DNA of 64,000 nucleotides from Aliivibrio fischeri (GTDB lineage: Bacteria > Pseudomonadota > Gammaproteobacteria > Enterobacterales > Vibrionaceae), in contig CP160629.1 in assembly GCA_038993745.2 (NCBI GenBank), positions 1,612,001 to 1,676,000 of the forward strand, written 5' to 3'. The translations under genes and the position numbers were made by a program. Shown piece by piece: positions 57,108 to 64,000 of this stretch. Below the pieces are notes generated by a model, which was not told the origin of the DNA, ran no database searches, and saw only the letters and a list, made by a program, of their open reading frames with translations. Position 1 is the first letter of the stretch, and the number at the start of each line of letters is the position of its first letter.

Positions 57108-57887
57108 ATGTATGATAAAAATATGAATATTGCTCTTATTATTGGTCTTTTTGGGATTCTGCTTACATTGATTATTGGCTACAACATCATTGTTCAATAT
57201 AGAACAAAGATTGAATCTGCCAAAAAACAAGAATCTGCAAAGCATATGGTTATCATTGATTCTACCGAAGAATTAATCAGTAATGCGCATCATCTGCCAT
57301 ACAGTAAAGAGTTACTGGTTTGTTTAAACCAACGTATTCTTGATGCTTTAAGAGCCATTTCAGAGCTTGAACCACATGACCGCTCATACCCAGGCCGTAT
57401 TGAAAATATGGAGCAACAGCTTCAGCAGTTAAAAACTGATTACACAGGTGGCGATAGCACTAACTTTAAAGTGCCAAGTAACGATAAACAAGCAATTGTA
57501 ATGTTAAAACTTGTTAAACGCCTTCGTGATACGCTTCGTGCTGAACACCGTAAAGGACGTGTTAATACACAAGTATTTGTGGCTGAAAACGCTCGCCTTG
57601 AATCTATTCAAGTTCGTATCAATATCGAAAACGTGGTTAAACGTGCTAAAGAAGCAACACAGCGTGGTCAAGCTGGTACAGCTCGTCAATTACTTAAGAA
57701 AGGTATTGATGCCCTTTCAAGCAAAAACGATGGCTATTCAAACAAGGCTCGCACTCGTTTACAAGAAATGCTTGATGAATTAAATAATAAGACCAAGAAA
57801 AAACAAGACCAAGAATTACAAGATCAATTGGATAAGAATAAAGACGACGATATCGATGTTCTTTTCCAACCAAAGAAAAAATGGTAA
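57108..57887 (+). CDS. Membrane-anchored conserved vibrio protein, function unknown
   Basis: 259 residues. One N-terminal helix (about 6-25, IALIIGLFGILLTLIIGYNIIV) anchors a large cytoplasmic helical domain rich in charged residues, with coiled-coil potential in the C-terminal half (QEMLDELNNKTKKKQDQELQDQLDKNKDDD). An alternative ATG at 57123 gives MNIALIIG; neither has a clear ribosome-binding site. No named family. A terminator follows. Confidence 0.75.
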   Translation: MYDKNMNIALIIGLFGILLTLIIGYNIIVQYRTKIESAKKQESAKHMVIIDSTEELISNAHHLPYSKELLVCLNQRILDALRAISELEPHDRSYPGRIENMEQQLQQLKTDYTGGDSTNFKVPSNDKQAIVMLKLVKRLRDTLRAEHRKGRVNTQVFVAENARLESIQVRINIENVVKRAKEATQRGQAGTARQLLKKGIDALSSKNDGYSNKARTRLQEMLDELNNKTKKKQDQELQDQLDKNKDDDIDVLFQPKKKW

Positions 57888-57901
57888 CCAATACCAACCA
57901 A

Positions 57902-57931
57902 AAAAAAGATCGCATAATGCGATCTTTTTTA
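57902..57931. terminator. Bidirectional terminator between the membrane-protein gene and miaE
   Basis: Stem AAAAAGATCGCA / TGCGATCTTTTT with a 3-nt loop (57903-57929) and poly-A/T on both strands, between convergent genes. Confidence 0.93.
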
Positions 57932-57949
57932 TGTCTGTCTTAATAAAAC

Positions 57950-58708
57950 TCAAGCTGGAACACCACTGTGGAATTTAAAGTCACTGTCTGGTGTTAATAT
58001 CAAATCTGCTTCAACCTGAGCAAAGAATGCCACACGCTCATCCACATTCCCTCCAGCAACCTGCTGTGCTAGTGCTAAGTAATCTTGATAATGACGAGAT
58101 TCAGATCGAAGTAATGAAATGTAAAACTTAGCCAAATCATCATCTAAAAACGGAGCTAACTTAGCAAAGCGCTCACAAGAACGCGCTTCAATAAAAGCAC
58201 CAATGATCAACTTATCAATTAAGGTACATGGCTCATGAGTAATCACTCTCGTAAATAACCCTTTTGCATAGCGCCCTGCTCTAATATTTTGATAAGGCAC
58301 ACCACGCTGATCCATAATCTCTAATACTTGATAAAAATGATGAAGCTCTTCTTTTATCAATAACACCATTTTATCAATCAGATCTTGGCTATAAGGTGAA
58401 TCAGCGCGTGCAGTGATCTTTTTAGAGATGTTACTTTTACCCTTTAGCGTCTCTAATGACCCTACATGTTTATAAGCAAATTCTTCATACGGTTTGAACC
58501 AATCCAGTAATGCCTTTGCTCCTTCAGCATCAACAGCGTATTTGCGAATTAAATACATTGCACTCTGTGCCGCTTTTAATTCACACATTAAGTGGTCACG
58601 CAAAATAACAGATAAGTTTTCAGGCTTTCTTGCTTCTTCTATCCATTCGTCAGGCGTTTCACACTGCAGAAAAGAATAAATTGGGTCTAATAAAGATTTG
58701 TCGTACAT
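57950..58708 (-). CDS. miaE: tRNA-(ms2io6A37) hydroxylase
   Basis: 252-residue diiron monooxygenase that hydroxylates the isopentenyl group of ms2i6A37 in tRNA. The iron ligands are visible as CELKAAQSAMYLIRKYA, EELHHFYQVLE, EARSCERFAKLAPF and SESRHYQDYLALAQQ. Length and pattern match MiaE of Salmonella and Vibrio. Confidence 0.94.
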   Translation of the reverse strand: MYDKSLLDPIYSFLQCETPDEWIEEARKPENLSVILRDHLMCELKAAQSAMYLIRKYAVDAEGAKALLDWFKPYEEFAYKHVGSLETLKGKSNISKKITARADSPYSQDLIDKMVLLIKEELHHFYQVLEIMDQRGVPYQNIRAGRYAKGLFTRVITHEPCTLIDKLIIGAFIEARSCERFAKLAPFLDDDLAKFYISLLRSESRHYQDYLALAQQVAGGNVDERVAFFAQVEADLILTPDSDFKFHSGVPA

Positions 58709-58888
58709 AGTTTTTAACCATTAAAAGTTCTTATCGTCAGTATACCAAACCTCACTATATAAATTCATTACGTAAGGTAAAAATCAACAGTCCTTTTCTT
58801 TCAATAACTTAAAATCAAAGCTGTTGTAATTGCGTTTGAGATCTCAATAAACAAGCAAAAATAGCTTGATCATTAACCGATTTAAAAG

Positions 58889-58908
58889 TACTGTATAAAT
58901 ACACACTG
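58889..58908 (+). promoter_or_regulatory. LexA (SOS) box
   Basis: TACTGTATAAATACACACTG matches the LexA consensus TACTGTATATATATACAGTA at 16 of 20 positions with CTGT and the ACA half intact. It overlaps a possible -10 (TATAAAT) 24 bases before the SulA-like start. Confidence 0.75.
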
Positions 58909-58931
58909 TATGGATGAACAGGTATTTTATT

Positions 58932-59315
58932 ATGAACACAGCAATGGCTTTTACAACTTACTCAAACTCATTTAATTATTCTATCTCTCAACGCATCTCT
59001 AGCGCTGCAAGCCAAGTAAATGCACAGTGTGAGAGCCAGTTTATTCAAATTTTAAAAAGTCTGTCTAAACAAAATAAATGGATTTTTATTACTGCAAATA
59101 CAACAATGCCAAGTAGCGAATCGCTTCTAAAGCATGGTATTGAACTAAGTAAATTCGTACGTTTAAAAGAATCTCATCGTTTAACGGAAAGTGAAACGAT
59201 TGAAAAAGCAAAACAATTAGGCACAGCCAGCGCCATTATTTCGAATGCTAATTGTTTTTATTTTTCCGATTCACAGTGGTTAACCCTGAACAGAAAATTA
59301 ACCGTATTACACTAA
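58932..59315 (+). CDS. SulA-like SOS cell-division inhibitor
   Basis: 127 residues, alternative start at 58914 adds six. SulA pattern: QFIQILKSLSKQNKWIFITANTTMPSSESLLKHGIELSKFVRLKESHRLTESETIEKAKQLGTASAIISN (condensed here by parts: IQILKSLSKQNKWIFIT; LLKHGIELSKFVRLK; IEKAKQLGTASAIIS). SulA blocks FtsZ polymerisation during SOS. The upstream LexA box and small size support this. I start at 58932 because the LexA-overlapped promoter would leave almost no leader for 58914. Identity to E. coli SulA looks low, so confidence is moderate. Confidence 0.7.
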   Translation: MNTAMAFTTYSNSFNYSISQRISSAASQVNAQCESQFIQILKSLSKQNKWIFITANTTMPSSESLLKHGIELSKFVRLKESHRLTESETIEKAKQLGTASAIISNANCFYFSDSQWLTLNRKLTVLH

Positions 59316-59345
59316 ATGTAGATGAGCATAACTGTAAATTGACAG

Positions 59346-59732
59346 CTACTGTGTTTTCTCATTTAGGTGGACATGGAGTAAATCAAAATCATCAGTTGAT
59401 TGAGAAATGTCTGTGAAGGTGTTTTCAAGAATATAATTAATCTGCTCTTCATCCAAAGTATAAGGCAGCTTAATTTCTAGATCGGTGATCCCTTCAATAC
59501 GCGCTAGGCGAATTAAACGAATAATATTTGATTCATCATTAATATGAGAAGAAAGCACTTGAAGCGCTTCTGCTTGAAGTCTTTCAGATAATGGTCTTGC
59601 ATCATGAACAGAAGCATTCCATACCGTTCCAAATGTCGGAATGATACTCTTTAACGCTTGCGAAAACGTCCATTTTTGCTTACTTGAATTTACAAGAAAC
59701 GAGCTGTAATCAAACTCTATTTTATTGCTCAT
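59346..59732 (-). CDS. Hypothetical protein (128 residues)
   Basis: Soluble alpha/beta-looking protein starting MSNKIEFDYSSFLVNSSKQKW, with ARIEGITDLEIKLPYTLDEEQINYILE near the end. No signal peptide or helix spanning the membrane. No family recognised. It converges with the SulA-like gene, 30 bases apart. Confidence 0.7.
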   Translation of the reverse strand: MSNKIEFDYSSFLVNSSKQKWTFSQALKSIIPTFGTVWNASVHDARPLSERLQAEALQVLSSHINDESNIIRLIRLARIEGITDLEIKLPYTLDEEQINYILENTFTDISQSTDDFDLLHVHLNEKTQ

Positions 59733-59928
59733 GAATTGCCTCGATATATTCCAACATCTACTTTCAACATCCTATTGAAAAGCATTATTTTTTGTTTCTA
59801 ATTATTAGTATCCCGAATATTGTTCTTATCGCAAGTAGAAAATTGGACATTGATCACACTTAATAATTCTTAGCTCTTTACCTTATCATTGCTCTAACAC
59901 ATATTTTACACTCACACATTTTGGCAAC

Positions 59929-59959
59929 AAAAACCGCTACAATGAGCGGTTTTTATATC
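59929..59959 (-). terminator. Terminator after the DUF342 gene
   Basis: Perfect 10-bp stem AAAAACCGCT (59929-59938) / AGCGGTTTTT (59945-59954), 6-nt loop, A/T tracts on both sides. It follows the minus-strand DUF342 gene. Confidence 0.9.
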
Positions 59960-59983
59960 ATTTGATTCTAATTGAATTGAGGA

Positions 59984-61675
59984 TTAATTATCCGTCAAGC
60001 TCGTATTTTTAGAGACAATTGGATCAATCTTTATTTCGTACTCATTAAAGTAAATCTTACAGGGACTGTGTTCACGTTTAGTTGTTACTTGCTCATCTGA
60101 ATACTGAATAGTCACTTTTGGATAAACTCGTTCCGTAACCTTAACAACATTTTCTGTTAGTTGTTTTCTTAGTTCTTCCTCAGCAGATTGGAAACGATGC
60201 ATTGAAGCGGCAATTTCACGATTCGATTCTTCTTTCATGTTTTGCACACGTTCGACTTGCTCTGGTGTTCTCTCTGCTTTTGGAATTTTTGCTAAATCCA
60301 TTTCTGCACGCACCACTTTCATGGTGTTTTCTTGTGCTTCTTTGTATTTAGCATTTAAGGCAACGATATTCTCTTTGTACTTATCAAAACGAGTAAATGC
60401 TTTTACTAATGTTTCAGTACCTGCCGTTGCACCTAAGTTTACGGTTGTGATATTAGAACCAGCATAAACTTCGCCACCAACAATAGAACCGTTACGACCA
60501 CTCTTATCCATTACCGTGACAGAATTCTTACTCTTGATGAAACTCTGAATTGCATGAATACCAAGCTCAATATCGCCCGACGCTTGTAAGTCAGCTGATT
60601 GAACAAACTTAGCCGTGATTTTTCCACCTGCTTTTACAAAACACGTGTAATCTTCACCCGCTTCTACTTGGTGGCCAATAATGCCTTTCATGGCAATAAC
60701 ATCACCATGGGCTTGAACATCAGCAGATTCAATAAAGCCACCAACAGTTACGCTACCAGTTGCTCTTACAATCATATCTGGTGCAATATCACCACTTACA
60801 ATCACACTACCTTTAAACTTAATGTGACCTGTTGAAATATCAACCGCATTCAAGCAAAGTGCGTTATCGACATCTGCACCATCTTTGTTAATCCATGGCA
60901 TTCCAGATGTCGCAGCAATAACCAGATCAGGGTCATCAGGAGATATCATCGCTCCTTTACCTGCTCGCAGTTTGGTATTTTTTCCCGCGGTTGCTGGAAT
61001 CACTTCCCCACGAACGGTAAAACCATCAACACCTTTTGTTGGTGGAATTCGTCGAATCAATTCATCGCCTTCCACAACCGTGATGGTTTCGCCCAGATCA
61101 CGCATGTCTACTTTATCTTCTTCCCCTTCTTTTTCCTGAGGCTTTAGTGCTTGCTCACGAAAATCTTCAACTAGGGGAACAAAACTTGCGTTGGTACCAT
61201 CAATCGGTTCTTTACCTTTAGCGATAACAAGCGACACTTTCTCGCCAGCAGGTAAATTACGACTCAAAAACATGATTTTCTTGAGTGCATTTTTACTGAT
61301 ACCACGGGTAATCTCCATGCTAGTTAAGCCAGAAATCACATCACTACTTACAAGATCACGACCACCATACGCACCAATGACAGCCATTGTCGCTTTCATG
61401 TCACGCTCTTCTATCGCAATAATAACTTCTGCATCACGTCGAGCTGCAACCGTACGGTTCTGATGATGAGCCATCATGCCGTTTTTCACATCTTGTATAA
61501 TCGTTGTAATGATTTTTTCATCAAAATAAAAATTACACGCATTAATCTCTTCTAAACAATCTTTAAAGCTTTTTAATGTCGGTTCTTCATCCGGCTGAAA
61601 CTTATCAGGAAAACGTAATACTACAACTGAGTCATCTTCCACTAATGTTAGAAGAGATTTCCACATACTTATCAC
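59984..61675 (-). CDS. FapA-like DUF342 polymerisation-associated protein
   Basis: 563 residues. N-terminal domain, then the DUF342/FapA region with a right-handed parallel beta-helix: repeated short strands such as VIVSGDIAPDMIVRATGSVTVGGFIESADVQAHGDVIA and GDIELGIHAIQSFIKSKNSVTVM, then a C-terminal coiled coil (about 440-510). FapA proteins act in flagellar or surface assembly in some bacteria; the role in vibrios is not settled. Alternative start at the fourth codon (MWKSLL). It heads a minus-strand block with grx and the YggN gene upstream. Confidence 0.87.
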   Translation of the reverse strand: MISMWKSLLTLVEDDSVVVLRFPDKFQPDEEPTLKSFKDCLEEINACNFYFDEKIITTIIQDVKNGMMAHHQNRTVAARRDAEVIIAIEERDMKATMAVIGAYGGRDLVSSDVISGLTSMEITRGISKNALKKIMFLSRNLPAGEKVSLVIAKGKEPIDGTNASFVPLVEDFREQALKPQEKEGEEDKVDMRDLGETITVVEGDELIRRIPPTKGVDGFTVRGEVIPATAGKNTKLRAGKGAMISPDDPDLVIAATSGMPWINKDGADVDNALCLNAVDISTGHIKFKGSVIVSGDIAPDMIVRATGSVTVGGFIESADVQAHGDVIAMKGIIGHQVEAGEDYTCFVKAGGKITAKFVQSADLQASGDIELGIHAIQSFIKSKNSVTVMDKSGRNGSIVGGEVYAGSNITTVNLGATAGTETLVKAFTRFDKYKENIVALNAKYKEAQENTMKVVRAEMDLAKIPKAERTPEQVERVQNMKEESNREIAASMHRFQSAEEELRKQLTENVVKVTERVYPKVTIQYSDEQVTTKREHSPCKIYFNEYEIKIDPIVSKNTSLTDN

Positions 61676-61731
61676 TCTTATTTATCATTAAACCCAAAGC
61701 ATTTAGGTTAACTATGTTAATTTACTGTATT

Positions 61732-62019
61732 CTACAGTTCAAAATCACCTAAATCCATGTCGGTGTCTTGACGCTCAAAAAACGCCACTAAATCGTCATG
61801 TCCACCGATATATTTACGGTCAAGGTAGATTTGAGGAACGGTATTCACTGCAATGTTTTCTTTTTCTTGAATTAAAGCAACCATTTCTTCTTTTGTTAGA
61901 TCTTCATCTAAGGTTAATACTTTATATTCAATGCCTTTATCGTCCAAAATTGCTTTTGCTTTAACACAAAAAGGACATACTGTTTTTGAAAAAATGATCG
62001 TTTGATGAGTATTTAACAT
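61732..62019 (-). CDS. Glutaredoxin
   Basis: 95 residues. CPFC redox motif in VCPFCVKAKAILDDKGIEY (Cys 15 and 18), TVPQIYL cis-proline, and GGHDDLVAF glutathione-binding segment. A small dithiol glutaredoxin with a non-classical length tail (DTDMDLGDFEL). Which reductase partner it serves is not evident; NrdH-type or general GSH-dependent use are both possible. Confidence 0.92.
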   Translation of the reverse strand: MLNTHQTIIFSKTVCPFCVKAKAILDDKGIEYKVLTLDEDLTKEEMVALIQEKENIAVNTVPQIYLDRKYIGGHDDLVAFFERQDTDMDLGDFEL

Positions 62020-62058
62020 TTTTTGCTCTCTTTAAGTTCAATAATACGAATTCGGTAA

Positions 62059-62805
62059 TTAAATGCTGAAAACTGGGTATGGTTGCAGTTCAGGAATTAA
62101 CTGATGCAACTGTTGTTCATCTTGTGCAATACCTTTTGCTGAATCACATAAGTTTTGTGCTTCGTCTTTCATTTCTGTGCTGTGTTGTTTCATTTTCTCT
62201 TTGATCTTAACTTGCACATCAGCGAACTGTTGCTGTAATTCAGTAAAGTTCAACTCCCCTTCTTGCATCTTTAAAGACAGAGAGTTAAATACACTCGCAA
62301 AAAGTTCTTTATCCATGCTTTGCATCATCACTTCAAAATCTTGTTTCCAAGTAGTATCCACTTCTTTGAAAAAGTCATGCTCTAATACCATGTCTTTTCC
62401 TTGATAAAATTTTTGCTTGGCCGTGTGACCATATTCATCAATTTTGGTCTTAACGCCTTCAAATGATCCCTTTGCATCAAATGAGGTTTCAATTTCACTA
62501 ACAAAATCATTAGCTGCGGCAATGCCTTTATCTGTAAAATCGACAATTTCAGGGATATAAGCCGACACTTGTTGCTGATAACGCTCTATCGCTTCTTTTT
62601 GTTTTTGAGTTAGCTGTAACTCTTTACCGTTCACAAAAACTCGACCGTCTTGATCAATTCGTAACTTATCCTGTGACTTCTCAACTTTTACTTCGCCGTT
62701 TTGCGTTAAAAGAACATCATTTTCGACATTCACTGGACACATACTTGCCCACGCATTACCAGATATAATTAACATGGCAGTAGCGATCATTTTTTTGGCT
62801 GACAT
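62059..62805 (-). CDS. YggN-like DUF2884 exported protein
   Basis: 248 residues. Signal peptide (about 1-20, ending AWA). The rest is DUF2884/YggN: CPVNVENDVLLTQNGEVKVEKSQDKLRI with DGRVFVNGKELQL, followed by long helical segments. A single cysteine near the N-terminus and one near the end are present. Function unknown; likely periplasmic. Confidence 0.88.
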   Translation of the reverse strand: MSAKKMIATAMLIISGNAWASMCPVNVENDVLLTQNGEVKVEKSQDKLRIDQDGRVFVNGKELQLTQKQKEAIERYQQQVSAYIPEIVDFTDKGIAAANDFVSEIETSFDAKGSFEGVKTKIDEYGHTAKQKFYQGKDMVLEHDFFKEVDTTWKQDFEVMMQSMDKELFASVFNSLSLKMQEGELNFTELQQQFADVQVKIKEKMKQHSTEMKDEAQNLCDSAKGIAQDEQQLHQLIPELQPYPVFSI

Positions 62806-62891
62806 ACGTCTTTCTTCTCTTTATTTTAATTAGTTGCTCAGTTTAACTGATTGCACCTATTTAGCTCAACTTAGAAAATTAACAGAAAAAA

Positions 62892-62907
62892 TAGCAATCG
62901 TTTGCTT
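62892..62907 (+). promoter_or_regulatory. PurR operator ahead of purC
   Basis: TAGCAATCGTTTGCTT matches the PurR consensus ACGCAAACGTTTGCGT well, with the core GCAA-CGTTTGC. It lies 75 bases before the purC ATG, matching the box before purT. Confidence 0.78.
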
Positions 62908-62981
62908 TTCTTGTGGTAGTCCCAAATAGTTCTGGTATGATGCTCTCAGTTTTTAAACTTTCTTTATATAGGAATTCTACA

Positions 62982-64000
62982 ATGAGTCTTTCCGATCAAG
63001 TGCTTGCAGTTAATGACGATTTACCTATTCGTACTGATAAACCAGTGCATAGTGGTAAAGTACGTTCAGTGTATTGGTTAACTGAAGAAGACAGTCGCCG
63101 TCTTATTAAAGAAAAGGGATACAATGTTGCACCTGATGCTCCCCTAGCTATCATGGTGATCAGTGACCGTATTTCTGCATTCGACTGTATCTGGCACGGT
63201 GAAGGCGATTTAAAAGGTATTCCTGGTAAAGGGGCTGCACTAAATGCTATTTCTAACCACTGGTTCCAATTATTTAAAGATAATGGACTAGCAGATAGCC
63301 ATATCCTTGATATTCCACACCCATTTGTATGGATTGTTCAAAAAGCAAAACCAGTAATGATTGAAGCTATTTGCCGTCAATATATTACAGGCTCTATGTG
63401 GCGTGCATACACTCAAGGTGAACGCGAATTCTGTGGTATTACTCTACCTGAACGTCTTGAAAAAGATGAGCAATTGGCTGAACTACTTTTAACACCATCA
63501 ACAAAAGGCATTTTAAAAGGTATTGATGGGGTTCCTGAAGTGGATGATGTAAATATCACTCGCAAGAATATCGAGGACAACTACGATAAATTTAATTTCT
63601 CTTGTATTGAAGATATCGCTACTTACGAGAAATTATTGAAAGAAGGTTTTGCCGTTATTGCTAAAGCATTAAATAAAATAGACCAAATTTTTGTCGATAC
63701 TAAATTTGAATTTGGCTATGTAGAAGATGCGCAAGGTAATGAAAAACTGATTTATATGGATGAAGTTGGTACGCCTGATTCTTCTCGTATTTGGGATACT
63801 AAGGCATATCGTTCAGGTCATATTATCGAGAACTCGAAAGAAGGTTTCCGTCAGTTTCTATTAAATCACTTCCCTGAACCGGATATTTTATTAAATAAAA
63901 ACCGCATGGAAGAGCGCTTTGCTTTAGCTGAAGAAAATGCCCTTCCTTTGGAAGCGATGATGGACCTATCTAAAACCTATTTAGATATCGCAGCAAAAAT
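62982..64000 (+). CDS. purC: Phosphoribosylaminoimidazole-succinocarboxamide synthase (partial)
   Basis: Open to the window edge (339 codons shown). SAICAR synthase of the long vibrio type (about 367 residues): [80 protein letters not shown] and [14 protein letters not shown] with the conserved Asp-Glu/Ser-Arg. Start has TAGGAATTC before it. PurR box upstream. The last about 28 residues lie outside. Confidence 0.95.
   Translation, partial: MSLSDQVLAVNDDLPIRTDKPVHSGKVRSVYWLTEEDSRRLIKEKGYNVAPDAPLAIMVISDRISAFDCIWHGEGDLKGIPGKGAALNAISNHWFQLFKDNGLADSHILDIPHPFVWIVQKAKPVMIEAICRQYITGSMWRAYTQGEREFCGITLPERLEKDEQLAELLLTPSTKGILKGIDGVPEVDDVNITRKNIEDNYDKFNFSCIEDIATYEKLLKEGFAVIAKALNKIDQIFVDTKFEFGYVEDAQGNEKLIYMDEVGTPDSSRIWDTKAYRSGHIIENSKEGFRQFLLNHFPEPDILLNKNRMEERFALAEENALPLEAMMDLSKTYLDIAAK

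Overview
The window reads as one stretch of a low-GC Vibrionaceae chromosome, most like Aliivibrio (the A. fischeri / A. logei group). This rests on the core genes: rbsBKR, a secreted ATP-dependent DNA ligase beside a large extracellular DNase, a tandem glycine riboswitch ahead of a Na+/alanine-glycine symporter, sbcB-lrgAB-cdd-purT-aspC-cysB-miaE, and purC running off the right edge. The genus is an inference. No rRNA, tRNA, CRISPR array or insertion sequence was seen.

Layout. 0-3 kb: end of the ribose operon. 3-9.7 kb: DNA ligase, secreted nuclease, MATE exporter and small membrane proteins. 9.8-17.2 kb: glycine riboswitch and symporter, a MscS-type channel, a LysE exporter, an M32 carboxypeptidase. 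17.3-26.9 kb is largely accessory: an unrecognised 825-residue protein with a coupled 100-residue partner, a PLP lyase-RidA pair, a CoiA-like protein, the relic of a hipBA toxin-antitoxin locus with its operators still present, a HicA-like toxin, and an orphan ORF with a G9 tract. 27-37.8 kb: photolyase-related gene with DUF2256 and CIA30 neighbours, amidohydrolase, Sel1/DnaJ protein, aquaporin, YceI, and a second PBP2-like gene. 38-46.9 kb is a mobile, defence-like island: YadA-head protein, second CoiA-like protein, broken AlpA-like regulator, a SIR2-STAND-TPR protein of the antiphage type, tyrosine integrase, and two divergent ribbon-helix-helix regulators sharing repeated operators. 47-64 kb is core: exonuclease I, LrgAB, cytidine deaminase, PurR-controlled purT and purC, aspartate aminotransferase, CysB, MiaE, an SOS-controlled SulA-like gene, a FapA-like DUF342 protein, glutaredoxin and a YggN-like protein.

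The most striking global feature is that eight genes are each broken by the apparent loss of a single base. Six of the eight lie at homopolymers of five or fewer to eleven bases where the run is clear (A, T or G/C), the other two at short repeats. The affected genes are mscS-like, the 825-residue unknown, Sel1-DnaJ, yceI, the PBP2-like gene, the YadA-head gene, the SIR2-STAND gene and lrgA. In each case adding one base restores a full-length family-like protein. This looks either like systematic homopolymer under-calling in the assembly or like real decay and slippage. I annotate each as one interrupted gene and describe both halves.
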